From: Megalobrama amblycephala
Lineage: Eukaryota; Chordata; Actinopteri; Cypriniformes; Xenocyprididae
Assembly (NCBI RefSeq): GCF_018812025.1
Contig: NC_063049.1
Location: forward strand, 10,607,537-10,671,536
Length of the DNA: 64,000 nt
Direction: 5' to 3'
Shown: piece by piece, positions 1 through 11,850 of the stretch
Layout: each line of letters opens with the position of its first letter
Position numbering within the stretch: position 1 is the stretch's first letter
Position numbers and translations under genes: made by a program
The notes under the pieces: model-generated
The model's database searches: none
What the model saw: the letters and a program-made list of their open reading frames with translations, nothing else
Told to the model about the DNA's origin: nothing

Positions 1-162
1 CAGACCCAGTTACCAGTTATCTGCAGACCCAGCATTGAATGCCGCAAGACTAAATTTTACCTTATCTCAGCATTTTGTGAATCAGTGGCTGCTCTCTGTA
101 GTTTTTCCCTAGTGTGCATCATTTTCACAAAAGATACATTTAAATATGTATATACATATTTC

Positions 163-490
163 GGTAGCACTTTATTTTACAGTATGTGTACTTTCCTGGT
201 ACATATATAGTAATTATGTTGTACAGACAAGTAAAAGAGAGGTAACGCAAGGTACTTACCTGTCATGTATGTACATGGAAACTAATAAGAAACACTGCTG
301 TACTTTCCAATGGTACATACATGGTAACTACTTTGTACCTATAGACAAGTGTTGGGTAATAACAGGCACTTATAGTGTCCGTATATGGTAACTAACAGAC
401 ACATTACTGTACTTACTAATGGTATATACATGGTAACTATGTTGTACTCACGGACAAGTGTGGACACACATAACGGACACTTACTTAAAG
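163..490. repeat. Imperfect tandem repeat, about 111-bp period
   Basis: Three diverged copies of one block follow each other near 187, 299 and 410. Each contains a 'tgtactt' start, a 'ggtacatacatggtaact'-like core and a 'gacaagt' end. The run starts just after a 'cggtagcactttatttta' motif of the sort seen at ends of fish DNA transposons, so it is probably the inside of an old element. No second end was identified. Small reading frames across it have no recognisable domain. Confidence 0.55.
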
Positions 491-1393
491 GTGCCATCGA
501 ATTGAAAATTGAATTTACCTCGGCATAGTTGAATAACAAGAGTTCAGTACATGGAAATGACATATAGTGAGTTTCAAACTCCATTGTTTCCTCCTTATAT
601 AAATCTCATTTGTTTAAAAGACCTCCGAAGAACAGGCGAATCTCAACATAACACTGACAGTTACGTAACAGTCGGGCTCATTAATATGTACGCCTCCAAT
701 ATTTGCATATGCCAGCCCATGATCGAGGCATTACACAAGGGCAGCCAGTATTAACGTCTGGATCTGTGCACTGCTGAATCATCAGACTAGGTAAGCAAGC
801 ATGGACAATAGCGAAAAATGGCAGATGGAGCAATAATAACTGACATGATCCATGATATTTTTAGTGATATTTGTAAATTGTCTTTCTAAATGTTTCGTTA
901 GCATGTTGCTAATGTACTGTTAAATGTGGTTAAAGTTAGCATCGTTTCTTACTATATTCACAGAGACAAGAGCCGTCGCTATTTTCATTTTTAAACACTT
1001 GCAGTCTGTATAATTCATAAACACAACTTCATTCTTTATAAATCTCTCCAACAGTGTGTAATGTTAGCTTTAGCCACGGAGCACTATCAAACTCATTCAG
1101 AATCAAATGTAAACATCCAAATAAATACCATACTTACGCGATTAGACGTTGCATGACAAACACTTTGTAAAGATCCATTTTGAGGGCTATATTAGCTGTG
1201 TGAACTTTGTTTATGCACTGTTTAAGGCAAGCGAGCTCCGTGGGCGGCCTAAATCGGCTCATATTTAATGATGCCCCAAAATAGGCAGTTAAAAAAAATT
1301 AATTAAAAAAAATCTATGGGGTATTTTGAGCTGAAACTTCACAGACACATTCAGGGGACACCTTAGACTTATATTACATCTTTTAAAAAGACG
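491..1393. other. Intergenic DNA with repeat fragments, no gene seen
   Basis: AT-rich sequence with no convincing exon. The part from about 1260 to 1393, with a 'gtattttgagctgaaactt' motif, continues beyond the hAT insertion at 1402-2415, so the hAT element landed inside an older interspersed repeat. Confidence 0.4.
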
Positions 1394-1401
1394 TTCTACA
1401 G

Positions 1402-2415
1402 TAGGGCTGCACGATAATGGTTAAACTGATAATCACGATTATTTTTGCTCAAAATTATAATCACGATTATTAATCACGATTATTCTATCAAAAAGAGTAA
1501 TGTAGTTATGGCTATTTTGCAAGTTCTTTACCAACCTACACTTCACCCAAAAGGCCTGTAGGTGGCACAAAGACTTAATTTAACCAACTATGATAACTTC
1601 GTTAGATGGTAAATAAATACAAAACACATGGTTTTGGTGAGCGCTTTGTAATCTGTATTCACATTAGAGTTTTAAAGCAACACAATTCGTTTGCAAATAA
1701 GACAAACCAGATTCAGATTGCCCTGCAAATTCGTAAAGCAAAGAACGATGCTCTTTGATATATATAAAAAAAACTAAATATCCCTGGCTATATATCATTT
1801 TCAGCTGATTAACATTACTGGTAACCTTTAAGAACTTCAAAAGATAAAACAGCGAAACTCCTAATATTATTTCCAATATTTCCAAATTATGTTAATTTTC
1901 CCGACTGAATTGTCACATAGGTTGCAAAAGTGCATTCTGAAAACAGTGAGTTGGAGATCAGTGTTGCATTTGTTGAAATTCATCACTGAAGGTTTGATCA
2001 TGGCAGATTTAGTCACACAAATAGTACAAGTGGCTTGTGAAGAAACAAAGACTAACGTTACCTCAATGACACTTTCACTGAAGCAGAATTTCGCTGTGGA
2101 GATCGCTAAACTCAGGTGCATGCTGGTTTTCAGATCAACAGCGCTTCTTCTGGATATAGAGGGAGCGCGTGCACAGAGTTGCCAGATTGCACAGATTAAG
2201 TAAAACACCGGCAAGAAAGTATATCCTTTTAAGGGAAAAGCTCTATTTGGGGGATTTAAGCTCTTTGTATCTGGCAACCACAAGCAGATTCCAAAGAAAA
2301 AACACGTTTTCAGGATAAATAATGAGCGGGCCAATATCGTGACGATTATTTAAAATCAATCGAGAGAAGCAGGTATCGTTATCGCCATTAAAATACGATT
2401 AATCGTGCAGCCCTA
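1402..2415. mobile_element. Non-autonomous hAT element
   Basis: The element starts 'tagggctgcacgat' and ends with the inverted copy 'atcgtgcagcccta'. It is flanked by perfect 8-bp direct repeats TTCTACAG at 1394-1401 and 2416-2423. An 8-bp target duplication with short terminal inverted repeats is the hallmark of hAT transposition. Subterminal 'aatcacgatta' motifs occur in several copies near the left end, as expected for transposase-binding repeats. At 1014 bp it is too short for a transposase. The largest frames inside (plus 1889-2203, minus 1867-2334) show no hAT motif, so it probably moved in trans. Confidence 0.88.
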
Positions 2416-2423
2416 TTCTACAG

Positions 2424-5400
2424 CACCTTTAACTACTGTGAAACAAATGTGCTTACCAAAATGATACACTGCAGTAACTATAAAGCACTTCATAGCATTA
2501 ATACTTATCAAGTGGTCCTTTTAAGGAAGGCTTTTGACACATGACAACTGAGTATACCAAGTACAGTTGTAGTGTTACTGATCTGTCAACATACACAAAA
2601 TTATTAGGGTATGTATGTCATCAAAATCCCCCTATTGGACCAATCGGTTAAGTGAATCATTGTCAAGTAAAGATTAGGCAAGTTGAACTGCAATAGTATA
2701 TCAATCCAGTACTCAAGAAGTATCTTGTACCATGCTTATATTTTGTAAAATTTGGACTGATTCCACACAAAAACTGTGGGGCACTATTAATTTTGTACTT
2801 AAAACAATGATGTAACTTAATTATCAAATGTAAAAATATTAACTTTTTGTTATTCGGAAGTTGCATTCAAAATCCATTTGCTTAAAATAATCTGAGGGGG
2901 CATGTGCACGTTTACACGAAAAAAGTCCAATCAAATCCTAACCGTGAGTATGAGCAACACTGCTGCCTTAGCAGACACCACTAACTATAAAATTTTGGCA
3001 AAAACTATAGAAACCATGACAAACTTCTGTAAGGGCACTCAATTAGTTCTAACCCAACATCTAAAGTGACACGGATCAGGTTGTATGAAGCTGGCCCTGA
3101 CAGCTTCTTTGTCTTTCTCTCCATTCTTAAAAGTTACAGTTAGTTCTTACTGGCAGTCAGCCGTACGGTTTACTGTGCCAAAGCTCCCGGTGCGTTCATT
3201 AATACACCAGCTGTGTTCCACTCCAGCACAATCCCAAAAATACACACACTATTCACACATCTGAGTAATGAAGTAATGGTCCATGCCAGCGACTCAATCC
3301 AAACTCAGATCACCGTTGATTACATGAATGACAGCCAAAGTGCTCTTGGTCGAGCGAGAGCGTTTTCCACCAAACACCCTCATCATCCCAGAATGATGGT
3401 CATTTTCTTTGCTTCTTTGAGAAAGAGTGAAGCAGGAGTAAAACAACATGTCACACAAGCCATCTCCAGAAGCCCATGTTTCACAAACGCACACTTGTTT
3501 TTGGTAGGAAACCAGCTGCATGTTACTTATCTGTAAGAGATTTTTCCCTCAGGATTTCAACAAGAGGGTCTTTCTCTCTCTCTTAGAATGGATAGTTTTT
3601 CCAGATGTTCCCACAAAGCAGAAATATATGAGGGTTTTGGCAGAGCTTTTCAATGGGGGGTCCGTTGCTCTCTCTATCCAGACATGAGGAGGGTGATATC
3701 ATTAGAAACCATCTCAAACACACCTCTGTGTTTTATAACACCCTGAGAGAAGCAGCAGAGATTTACGACCCTGTCTACACATCAGTCCACCTGCTCAGAG
3801 ACTTCATGTCTCATTTATGGCTTTCAAAACAATACCTGCACGATTTGTTGATGACTCCTGTGCTTTGGAAGCACTTAAAAAACTGCTCACTTACACATCT
3901 AACCTGCATGTAAGAGTGAATCTTATGAAACCTGTCAAGAACATAATATCAATAATATTTTTTGCAACAAAGCGGTAGCTTATTCAAATAATACCAGTCT
4001 TTGTGAATGGTTGCATATACAATAATACATAAATTAGCAAAACATTTGTGTAGACTTTGTAGCTGATACAGCAGATGGTCGTGTTAACTGAATTTTCTGT
4101 CACTGACTGAATTTTTTAAGCAGTGACAGAAAAATCTGAAGGCCGTCTGTCATTTTGATAGATTACACTGTTGATCTATTGTAGCTGTAATTCCCACACC
4201 TGTCCAGTTGGTGGCGTATGCACATATTAATTAGCTATTATCTAGTATTGTTTCGTCTTTGATCTCAGTGCATGATGTCTTTGTCCAGCCTATGGCTTCA
4301 GTGATTGCTACATACAATTGCAAAAATGGCATGGAAGCTAATCGTGAACATTTTCTTCAAAAAATAGCGACTGATGCAGATGCGGTTGATAATGTCCAGT
4401 GTGGCAGCAGAGCGCAGGTTGAGCACCCAGTTTAAGTCCATGAGGACCAAGAGAAAGGTTTGAGATTGGGCTGATACAGAAAGTTAATTGAATTTAGTCC
4501 AGTTAATTTTTTAAAAATGAGATTTATTCATATTTTAATCATAATTTTTGTAGGCACAAAGGTAGTCTTTTAGTGGCCTCCGCTGTCACTGTGGAAAAAA
4601 CAAATATTAATCTGCTTTGTGTAGTGTTGAACATGAAAAATGAAGCAGTCTGTTCTCTTCATAAATAAATAAATGCATAATCTAGTTTACATGCTCGTCC
4701 ACTAAATGCATGATGATTACAAATGAAAATGTAAATGAAAAGCTATTAAATGTCTTGTTATCATTAAAATAGGAAAATTAAAATGATGGGTAATAATAAT
4801 AGATAATGACAGAATTTTTACGACCCTGTCCGTCAAAATGACGGACAATGAGAAATTATTCATTACAGCTGTGGAACTTGTAAACATAATTTAGTTTTCA
4901 GTGGGACCAATAAAAAACTCCTGGAAGTTGCATATTTTGTACAATATGCATAAAACTCTCCATGAAACATACATAGGTGGCACACCACAGTATGAGTCTG
5001 TTAAACTGTCTCATCGGAAAATATAACTAATTTATGAGGTGGCGATTTTGTATTGAATTGTAGGGAAACTTATGATTTTTAGAAAAACTGTAAACATGAA
5101 GGTCCACCCATAAACATTACTGTCACTGGGGCGTACAAAAATGTACGAATGTACAAATTCATATGAATTATCCACCAATTCTCCAAAACGTGAAATATTT
5201 ATAAAGTTCACTCCAACATGGACAGTGATTTTTATATTTTAATATGGACAATGATTTTTATTTTTTATTGGATCACACCAACACAAATATTCTGCATAAA
5301 ACTGGATCTAATTTTCGCATATGATTTGTTGCTAAGCATTGCGCATCTTTTCATTTCTGACACCAGATTGTGATGCAGAAGGAAGACATAAAATATTTAC

Positions 5401-6538
5401 GTGTTTTCAAAAAGCAGTTGAGATTTTGTATTCTCTATGGTGTTTATCAAACAACACCAAATACAACACCAAATAGAGAGCAGACCAACAGCAGCGGCTA
5501 TGGGCATGTCGGCAGGCATTTTTCCCAGTATGATGAAAAAGCCATTAGAGCCCCTCTCCGTTAAAAAAAAATAAAAATAATAAAAATTAAAAATCTGTTG
5601 CATTGACAGGATATCAATGTTAGTGTTGGTCTGAACAGACACATTAACAGCTGTTCATTAAAAGTAAAATGTTTATTGCGCCACAATTGCAAAATGAATT
5701 AAAAATTAATCTTGGTGTTAACAGGCATTGGGACTGTGAGATAGTGTTTCAGTTCAGACATTCATCATGATGTGCATGAGGTACTTAAAACCACAGTGAA
5801 CCTCTGGAACAGGTTTAAATGCACTTCACCGGTCACATCACTAAGAAGATACTGTATGACGGCAATCACGGAAATAAAGTTTTGCAAACGACAAACACCA
5901 TAATTGTAGGAATTTGGAAAAACTCACTCCTGACAGCATGGTTTATATTTTTTCTGGGATTTTATAAACACATGCTATTTAAAGATTTAAAGTGCTGCTG
6001 AACAGTGCCAAGAAACAGTTGTCCACATCCACATACATGCACATTAAGGTCATTGTTTATTCCCTTAAGCTGACTCGTCACTTCAATGGCCAATCAGAAG
6101 GAGAGTCATAACCCCAGACACACATGTACACAAACATGCAAACTCAACACATTAAAACATGCTCGCTCTGCTTCATCAACAGCTAAGCTCACTTCATTTT
6201 AAGCGCTTCCTGCTGAAAAAATCAGCCTGATTAGATGGTCAGACTGGTCTGGCTCTTGTCAGTTTGGCCAGGCTGGTAGACCAGCTAGACCATCTTAATC
6301 CAGGTAAAACCAGCGGTTCTGTGTGGTTCTGTTGTCCTGCGCAAATCCTCTTTCCAATGAAAGCAGACAAACACAAGAAATGTGTTTGATTGTGAAAACA
6401 TCTTTTGCTGATTTTAAAGTCCTATATGTTATAAAGATGATAAAGAGAAACATGTGAGAGAACACTGAAGCACACCCTTGTGAAAACGCAGTGTGGCTGC
6501 ATTTTGTGGATAATATTATATTACAGATAAAAGCCACT
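2424..6538. other. Long intergenic stretch, no gene supported
   Basis: About 4.1 kb of AT-rich DNA. Frames of 60 to 110 codons at 3213-3536 and 3653-3913 lack recognisable domains and good splice context. A fragment at about 6195-6300 with 'agctggt/accagc'-type short inverted motifs resembles a common fish minisatellite-like repeat. A palindromic 'tccgtcaaaatgacgga' at about 4829 may be part of an old element. Nothing else stands out. Confidence 0.4.
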
Positions 6539-6542
6539 TTAA

Positions 6543-7329
6543 GGGATGGTTCACCCAAAAATGATTTTGATGAATTTGATGTTTATCTGCTTACCCCCAG
6601 GGCATCCAAGATGTAGGTGACTTTGTTTCTTCAGTAGAACACAAATGATGATTTTTAATTCCAACCGTTGTGGTCTGTCATTCGTATAATGCATGTCAAT
6701 GGGAACTCCATCTATAAGAGTAAAAAAAAACATGACAGACAAATCCAAATTAAACCCTGCGGCTCGTGACGACACAATGTCCTAAAACAAGAAACGATCG
6801 GTACGTGCGAGAAACCAAACAGTATTTATATCATTTTTTACCTCTAAAACACCATTATGTCCAACTACCCTCCAAATCTGGTTAGTGAGGTCAAAAAAAG
6901 TGCTCTGATGATGGAAGTGATGTCTTGCGCTTTGCTTCAATGAGTGCGAGACATCACTTGCGTTGTCAGAGCGCGATCAGATGTGGATGGACCGGATGTG
7001 GACGGCAGTTGGACATAGTGGTGTATTAGAGGTAAAAAATCATATAAATACTGTTTGGTTTCTCGCACAAACTGATCGTTTCGTGTCTAAGGACATCAGT
7101 GTGTCGTCACGAGCCACAGGGTTTAATTTGGATTTGTCTGTGCATGTTTTTTTTTTACTCTTATAGATGAAGTTCCCATTGCCATGCATTATACGGCTGA
7201 CAGGCCGCAACGGTTGGAGTTAAAAATCATCATTTGTGTTCTACTGAAGAAACAAAGTCACCTACATCTTGGATGCCCTGGGGGTAAGCAGATAAACATC
7301 AAATTTTCATTTTTGGGTGAACTATCCCT
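6543..7329. mobile_element. Foldback MITE with very long inverted repeats
   Basis: The two halves are inverted copies of each other over roughly 350 bp. The left arm runs from 'agggatggttcacccaaaaa' inward and the right arm ends '...tgggtgaactatccct'. Shared blocks include 'ccccagggcatccaagatgtag' against its complement near 7262-7283, and 'ggtttctcgca'/'tgcgagaaacc' near the centre. TTA(A) flanks both ends (6539-6542 and 7330-7333), compatible with a TTA or TTAA target duplication. There is no coding capacity. This end sequence is very common in cyprinid intergenic DNA. Confidence 0.82.
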
Positions 7330-7333
7330 TTAA

Positions 7334-8064
7334 ATGTACATAAAGAGTACACTTTCATAGCTACATTTTAAAAGGTGCACTTTGTAATAATTTCAAATTA
7401 AAAGTTGTTTGAAAGAAGTACACATATTTTGTATAAGTGTTGACTAACATACTAAAGTACAACTAAAGTACTTGATTATAATTTAACTGCAGCATGTTAT
7501 TCAATATTATATTACTATGTTTTAATGTACTAAATTGCAACTTTTTCATTACAAATGTGTAATTACTAATATATTTAAATACATGGCATACAAATTTCAA
7601 TAGAAATTACATTAAAGTATATTTTAGAGAGATATATATTTGGCAATAAACTTTTTTTTTCAAAGACAATAGAAGTAATTATAAAATTACATACAAGAAA
7701 GTACTTAAATCCTACATAAGTGAGTCAAAACACTCTAAAGTTCAGTTAATTGTATTTAATATACATTTAAACTATAATACAGTATAAACATTACATTCAA
7801 TTTGCACTTTAGTACATTCTTTTAAAATATATTAATTCTGCATTAAATTAAAATTAAATTCTCTGTTTAAAAGTATGCTAAATACTTCTTTTTTTACTGA
7901 TTTGAGCTCCATGCTCACAGACATCCTCCATCAAGCATCACTGTGTTTATATCCCTCTGTCCACTCCCCTCTCTCCCAATGAAATATAACGCTCTAAAAG
8001 CATTAGCCAAGCAGCTCTTCTTGCACCAAGCAGTCTGTTCGCCTTAGCTGGCTTACCCTACACT
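7334..8064. other. AT-rich intergenic DNA, no gene seen
   Basis: About 70 to 75% A+T by eye, with many 'agtac/gtact' words. No exon, RNA gene or bounded repeat identified. Confidence 0.35.
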
Positions 8065-8068
8065 TTCA

Positions 8069-8128
<60 letters not shown>
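8069..8128. repeat. Compound (TC)n(TG)n microsatellite
   Basis: About 27 bases of TC dinucleotides run directly into about 33 bases of TG. The apparent Cys-Val reading frame starting here is an artefact of the dinucleotide run. Confidence 0.97.
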
Positions 8129-8129
<1 letters not shown>

Positions 8130-8564
8130 AACACAGCAGTCTCCTGTCCTGCAGTGCTGAACTCTCAGAGCAGAACACAATTTCACCTCAACAACAGTGC
8201 ACTCAAACATTATTGTATTACACTGCAGGACGAAGAAATTCCCATATGCAACATAAAAGAAAAAGCATTTTTACATTTTCTGAAGAGAATGTGAGTGGCG
8301 CTTGTCTTTGTAAACCCCCGGCACAACGCTACATAGTTGTGGGTGACTGTCAGAGCATTGCAATGCAGTTGCTAAGGTGGTCTGAGTGGTTTTCAAATTG
8401 GCAAGGAATGAAAATTATTCTTATATTTTTTTCTAAATGCATGTTTTTGATCTTATTGGGATTGATTCATCATGTACATGTTTTATTTTTTTACATTTGT
8501 TTTGAACTCCACACCTTTCTTACAATCTGTCTCCATCCAATCAACAACCGATGGGCAGAACTTA

Positions 8565-9708
8565 GGCCCTGTTTACAGCTGGTATTGAAGGATTAGTTCA
8601 CTTCAGAATTACAGTTTCCTGATCATTTACTCACCCCCATGTCATCCATGATGTTTATGTCTTTCTTTCTTCAGTCGAAAAGAAATTAAGGTTTTTGAGG
8701 AAAACATTCCAGGATTTTTCTCCATATAGTGGACTTCAATGGCTACCAACGGGTTCAAGGTCCAAATTGCAGTTTAAATGCAGCTTTAAAGGGCTCTGCA
8801 TGATCCCAGATGAGGAATAAGGGTCTTATCTAGCGACACGAGCTGTCATTTTCTAAAAAAAAAATACAAATGATATACTTTTTAACCACAAATGCTTGTC
8901 TTGCACTAGCTCTGCGATGCGCCGCGTATTACGTAATCAGGTTGGAAAAGTCGCGTGACGTAGGCAGAAGTACCGAGCAACTGTTTACAAAGCGAACGTG
9001 CAAAGACTAAGTCAAACGACCTTTACAAAAAAAGGTAAAACAATTATGTCCGACGATTTTGAAGATGGAGGAGAAAACGAGTTGGAGTTTTTCGCCCTAC
9101 CACAGTACTTCCACACTACGTCACGCGTGACCTTTCCAACGTGATTACGTAATGCATGATTTTTTTTTTAGAAAATGAGCAATCATTTCTAATCGTCTAG
9201 ATAAGACCCTTATTCTTCGGCTGCGATCATGCAGAGCGCTGCATTGAAACTGCAGTTTGGACCTTCAACCCGTTGGTAGCCGTTGAAGTCCAAAATATGG
9301 ATGTTTACCTCAAAAACCTTAATTTCTTTTCGACTGAAGAAAGAAAGACATGAACATCTTTGATGTCACGGGGGTGAGTAAATTATTGGGAAATTTTAAT
9401 TCTGAGGTGAACTAATCCTTTAAGATACCTTTTTTGGAGATCAGATTACAAGTGGATGACGCTAAACACAGGTGTAAATTGACTCTAAAACTTTTTGAGC
9501 TTGTCCACTTTTGATCACTTCCAGAGGTAGTCCAAAACACATTTGACTGGATAACTTTCGTAGTGTAGGCGCTCATATGGTTGAATGTGTTTACTCTCCA
9601 TCTACTGATCTATACTGACCTTAAAACACCAGGTGTAAACAGAAATGTGTCTCCTACTTGTGATCTGATCAACCAATACACATCTTAATACCAGGTGTAA
9701 ACAGGGCC
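8565..9708. mobile_element. Harbinger-like outer element, TTA duplication
   Basis: The left end 'ggccctgtttacagctggta' is matched by the inverted right end 'taccaggtgtaaacagggcc'. TTA flanks both ends (8562-8564 and 9709-9711). A 3-bp TWA duplication suits PIF/Harbinger-type transposition. No transposase is present. Most of its length is a second element inserted near its left end (8589-9419); without that insert the outer element is only about 310 bp. Confidence 0.78.
8589..9419. mobile_element. Foldback MITE nested in the Harbinger-like element
   Basis: This element has long inverted arms. The left arm begins 'aggattagttcact' and the right arm ends 'gtgaactaatcct'. Inner mirrored blocks include 'cttcagtcgaaaagaaatta' and its complement near 9321, and 'ataagggtcttatcta' and its complement near 9198. 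Flanks are TTGA (8585-8588) and TTAA (9420-9423). Deleting the element and one flank rejoins the outer element as 'ggtattaagatacc', which matches the outer element's own right end ('cttaataccagg'). That supports a TTAA-type duplication with one decayed copy. Confidence 0.78.
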
Positions 9709-9711
9709 TTA

Positions 9712-10493
9712 TGGCCTCATGAAATTTTCTTTTTCATTAATTTGTTTCACTCGAATGTTTCACAATACTGAAAAAAAATCTGTTGCTACTTCCATTTCAT
9801 CACGACTTTATTTTGCTAAGGTTTTGTGGGTGGTTGCTAACTGTAGGTCATTGCTCCAGTATGTTGTGCTGGGTGATCGCTAGATGGTTGATTACCAATG
9901 AAATACTTACTAACTATGATGTATCATTCATGTTTGTCCAAGGACAAGTTGAACAGCAAAGTTGAATAATTTATAGTTCAAATCCAAGTAGGGTTATAAC
10001 TCAGCAAACACTGCTAATGACTGACTGCAAGAGACTCTCTTGTTCTCATTGGCTCTGTCTTTGTCTCTCAAATCATCTTTCCCAGTTAGCAGTAGATTAA
10101 ATATGCATGAGCATTCTCTGGTTCCCTGCATGAATCCTCATGGAGCCTGTGGCCACTGGAGTGTGTGTGTCCTGCTTCGGTGAGGTTAGTTCATGGTACC
10201 CCCCACCCGTGGAAAACAATAAAGAAGGAATCATGCTCTTTCCACTGGAACTGTTTCAATAGGTGTTTTCATTTCCTCTTTCTATCAAAGCAGTGCACCC
10301 ATCAGAGAATCCTGGCAGATGCAAACACCCATAAGAAAGAAACATCTCGAATGAGATGTTCACTAGACCTGGAGATAAACAGAGAGCGAAGGGAGACTTT
10401 AACTCAAATCTACTGCTCCTCAGACTTGTCTCCCGAGAAACACACTTCATGTGTTTCCCCTAGAGTTCCAAAAGAGATCGCAGCAGTGTCTCA
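9712..10493. other. Intergenic DNA, no gene supported
   Basis: A reading frame at 10165-10587 runs into the neighbouring transposon and has no recognisable domain. No bounded repeat or RNA gene seen. Confidence 0.35.
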
Positions 10494-10496
10494 TAA

Positions 10497-11419
10497 GGGG
10501 CTTTCGCACTGGAGGAACCTTTTCATAGTTCCTAGAACTAATGGCGGAAGTACTCGGATTTTGCCATGTTCACACCGCAAGAACTAGAAACAATTTTAGT
10601 TCCTAGAACTCCTTTTGGGGGAACTAAATTAGCTCTTACTTCAAAGTAGGGTCTAAACCAGTACTACAAGTGATGTAAGTGTATGTTGATTGGCTGAACG
10701 CACGCAAAACACTGGCAACCGGCATTTTAAAAAAAGCTGTGTACACACGCAGTTTATAGCCTATATTTACTCCACAAACCAACTCTACGAACATGGAAAA
10801 CAACGATAGATGGACCTCTCGAATTAAGGAGAAAATCCATTGCAACTTTGAGGGGACCAAGTGAAACGATTATGTCAAGTCAAGTCACCTTTATTTATAT
10901 AGCGCTTTTTACAATGTAGATTGTGTCAAAGCAGCTTTACATTGATAACTGGTACATTATTTTGGCTGCACAGCAGCTCTTAAAGAATAGTGTCAATGCA
11001 GGCAGATCAAAGCACTGTTATCAAATGTCAAGTCAAATGTCAAGTGTATTTCTGCTCAGCTAGTGACATTGGACATCAACCACATAGCAAACACCAATAC
11101 TTTTCATATACTGTCTTCTTTCTTTGTATAACTATTCTATCTATTAATATATTAGACAGGCTTTTAAACAAACCATAAACTAATGTAGACGAAGAATGTG
11201 AGCGCTGTATGCTCAGTCTCCAGCTTTCTCAGCGTCGGCAAAATAAAGGTCCGCTGCGCCATCAAAATTAAAGTCACAATAACAAGCATAGCTTATGTCA
11301 CTTAATAGTTCCTACCTGGCGGTGTGAATGCAACCAGGAAAACAGCCCCAGGGGAACTATTAGTTCTCTGGGAACCACCCTGGCAGCTAGTTCCTAGAAC
11401 TACCCGGTGCAAAAGCCCC
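10497..11419. mobile_element. Harbinger-like element, TAA duplication
   Basis: The ends are inverted: 'ggggctttcgcac' on the left and 'gtgcaaaagcccc' on the right. TAA lies directly outside each end (10494-10496 and 11420-11422). Subterminal 'agttcctagaact' palindromes occur near both ends. A 3-bp TWA duplication is typical of PIF/Harbinger elements. There is no transposase, so it is non-autonomous. It carries a later insertion at about 10874-11048. Confidence 0.82.
10874..11048. repeat. Interspersed repeat inserted in the Harbinger-like element
   Basis: The segment starts 'tcaagtcaagtcaccttta' followed by 'tttatatagcgctttt' and ends with repeated 'tcaaatgtcaagt'. The 'tatatagcgctttt' motif is a common tail of cyprinid short interspersed repeats. 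The exact ends and target duplication could not be fixed. Confidence 0.5.
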
Positions 11420-11544
11420 TAAATATTCCAATTATCAAAGTTTGTATGCAGTTATTAAAGTTGCAAATAAAAGTCAGAGATCTTGACAGGACCTTTTCTC
11501 ATGAAATTCTTCCAAGATCAAGTGATCTGAATGATCCCATACAC

Positions 11545-11850
11545 ATTAAATTAGATCACCCAAAAATGAAAATTATCCCATAATTTACTCACCATCAGGC
11601 CAGGTGTATATGATCTTCTTATTTCAGCCAAATGCAATTGGAGTTAAATTAAAAAAAAAATATATATATATATATATCCTGGCTCTTTATAATGGGAGTG
11701 AATGGTACCTGAGATTATGAAGCCCAAAAAAGTGCATCCATCCATCATAAAAGTAATCCATATGGCTACAGGAGGTTAATAAAAGCCTTCTGAAGCAAAG
11801 GCATGCGTTTTTGTAAGATTTGTACGTTTTTGTAAGCTATATATTCTCAC
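11545..11850. repeat. Half of a foldback MITE
   Basis: It contains 'cacccaaaaatgaaaatt', a shared 'gcatccatccatcataaa' block and 'gaggttaataaaagcctt'. These match the left arm of the long-inverted-repeat elements at 22 kb and, inverted, the right arm at 13.4 kb. The mirror arm is missing. An (AT)n run lies at about 11660-11677. Confidence 0.55.

Noticed and set aside
1867..2334. Transposase gene inside the 1-kb hAT element
   Set aside because: The 104- and 155-codon frames lack hAT catalytic or dimerisation motifs, so the element is treated as non-autonomous.
3213..3913. Possible two-exon gene (frames at 3213-3536 and 3653-3913)
   Set aside because: No known domain, no joint splice frame that I could support, and atypical composition.
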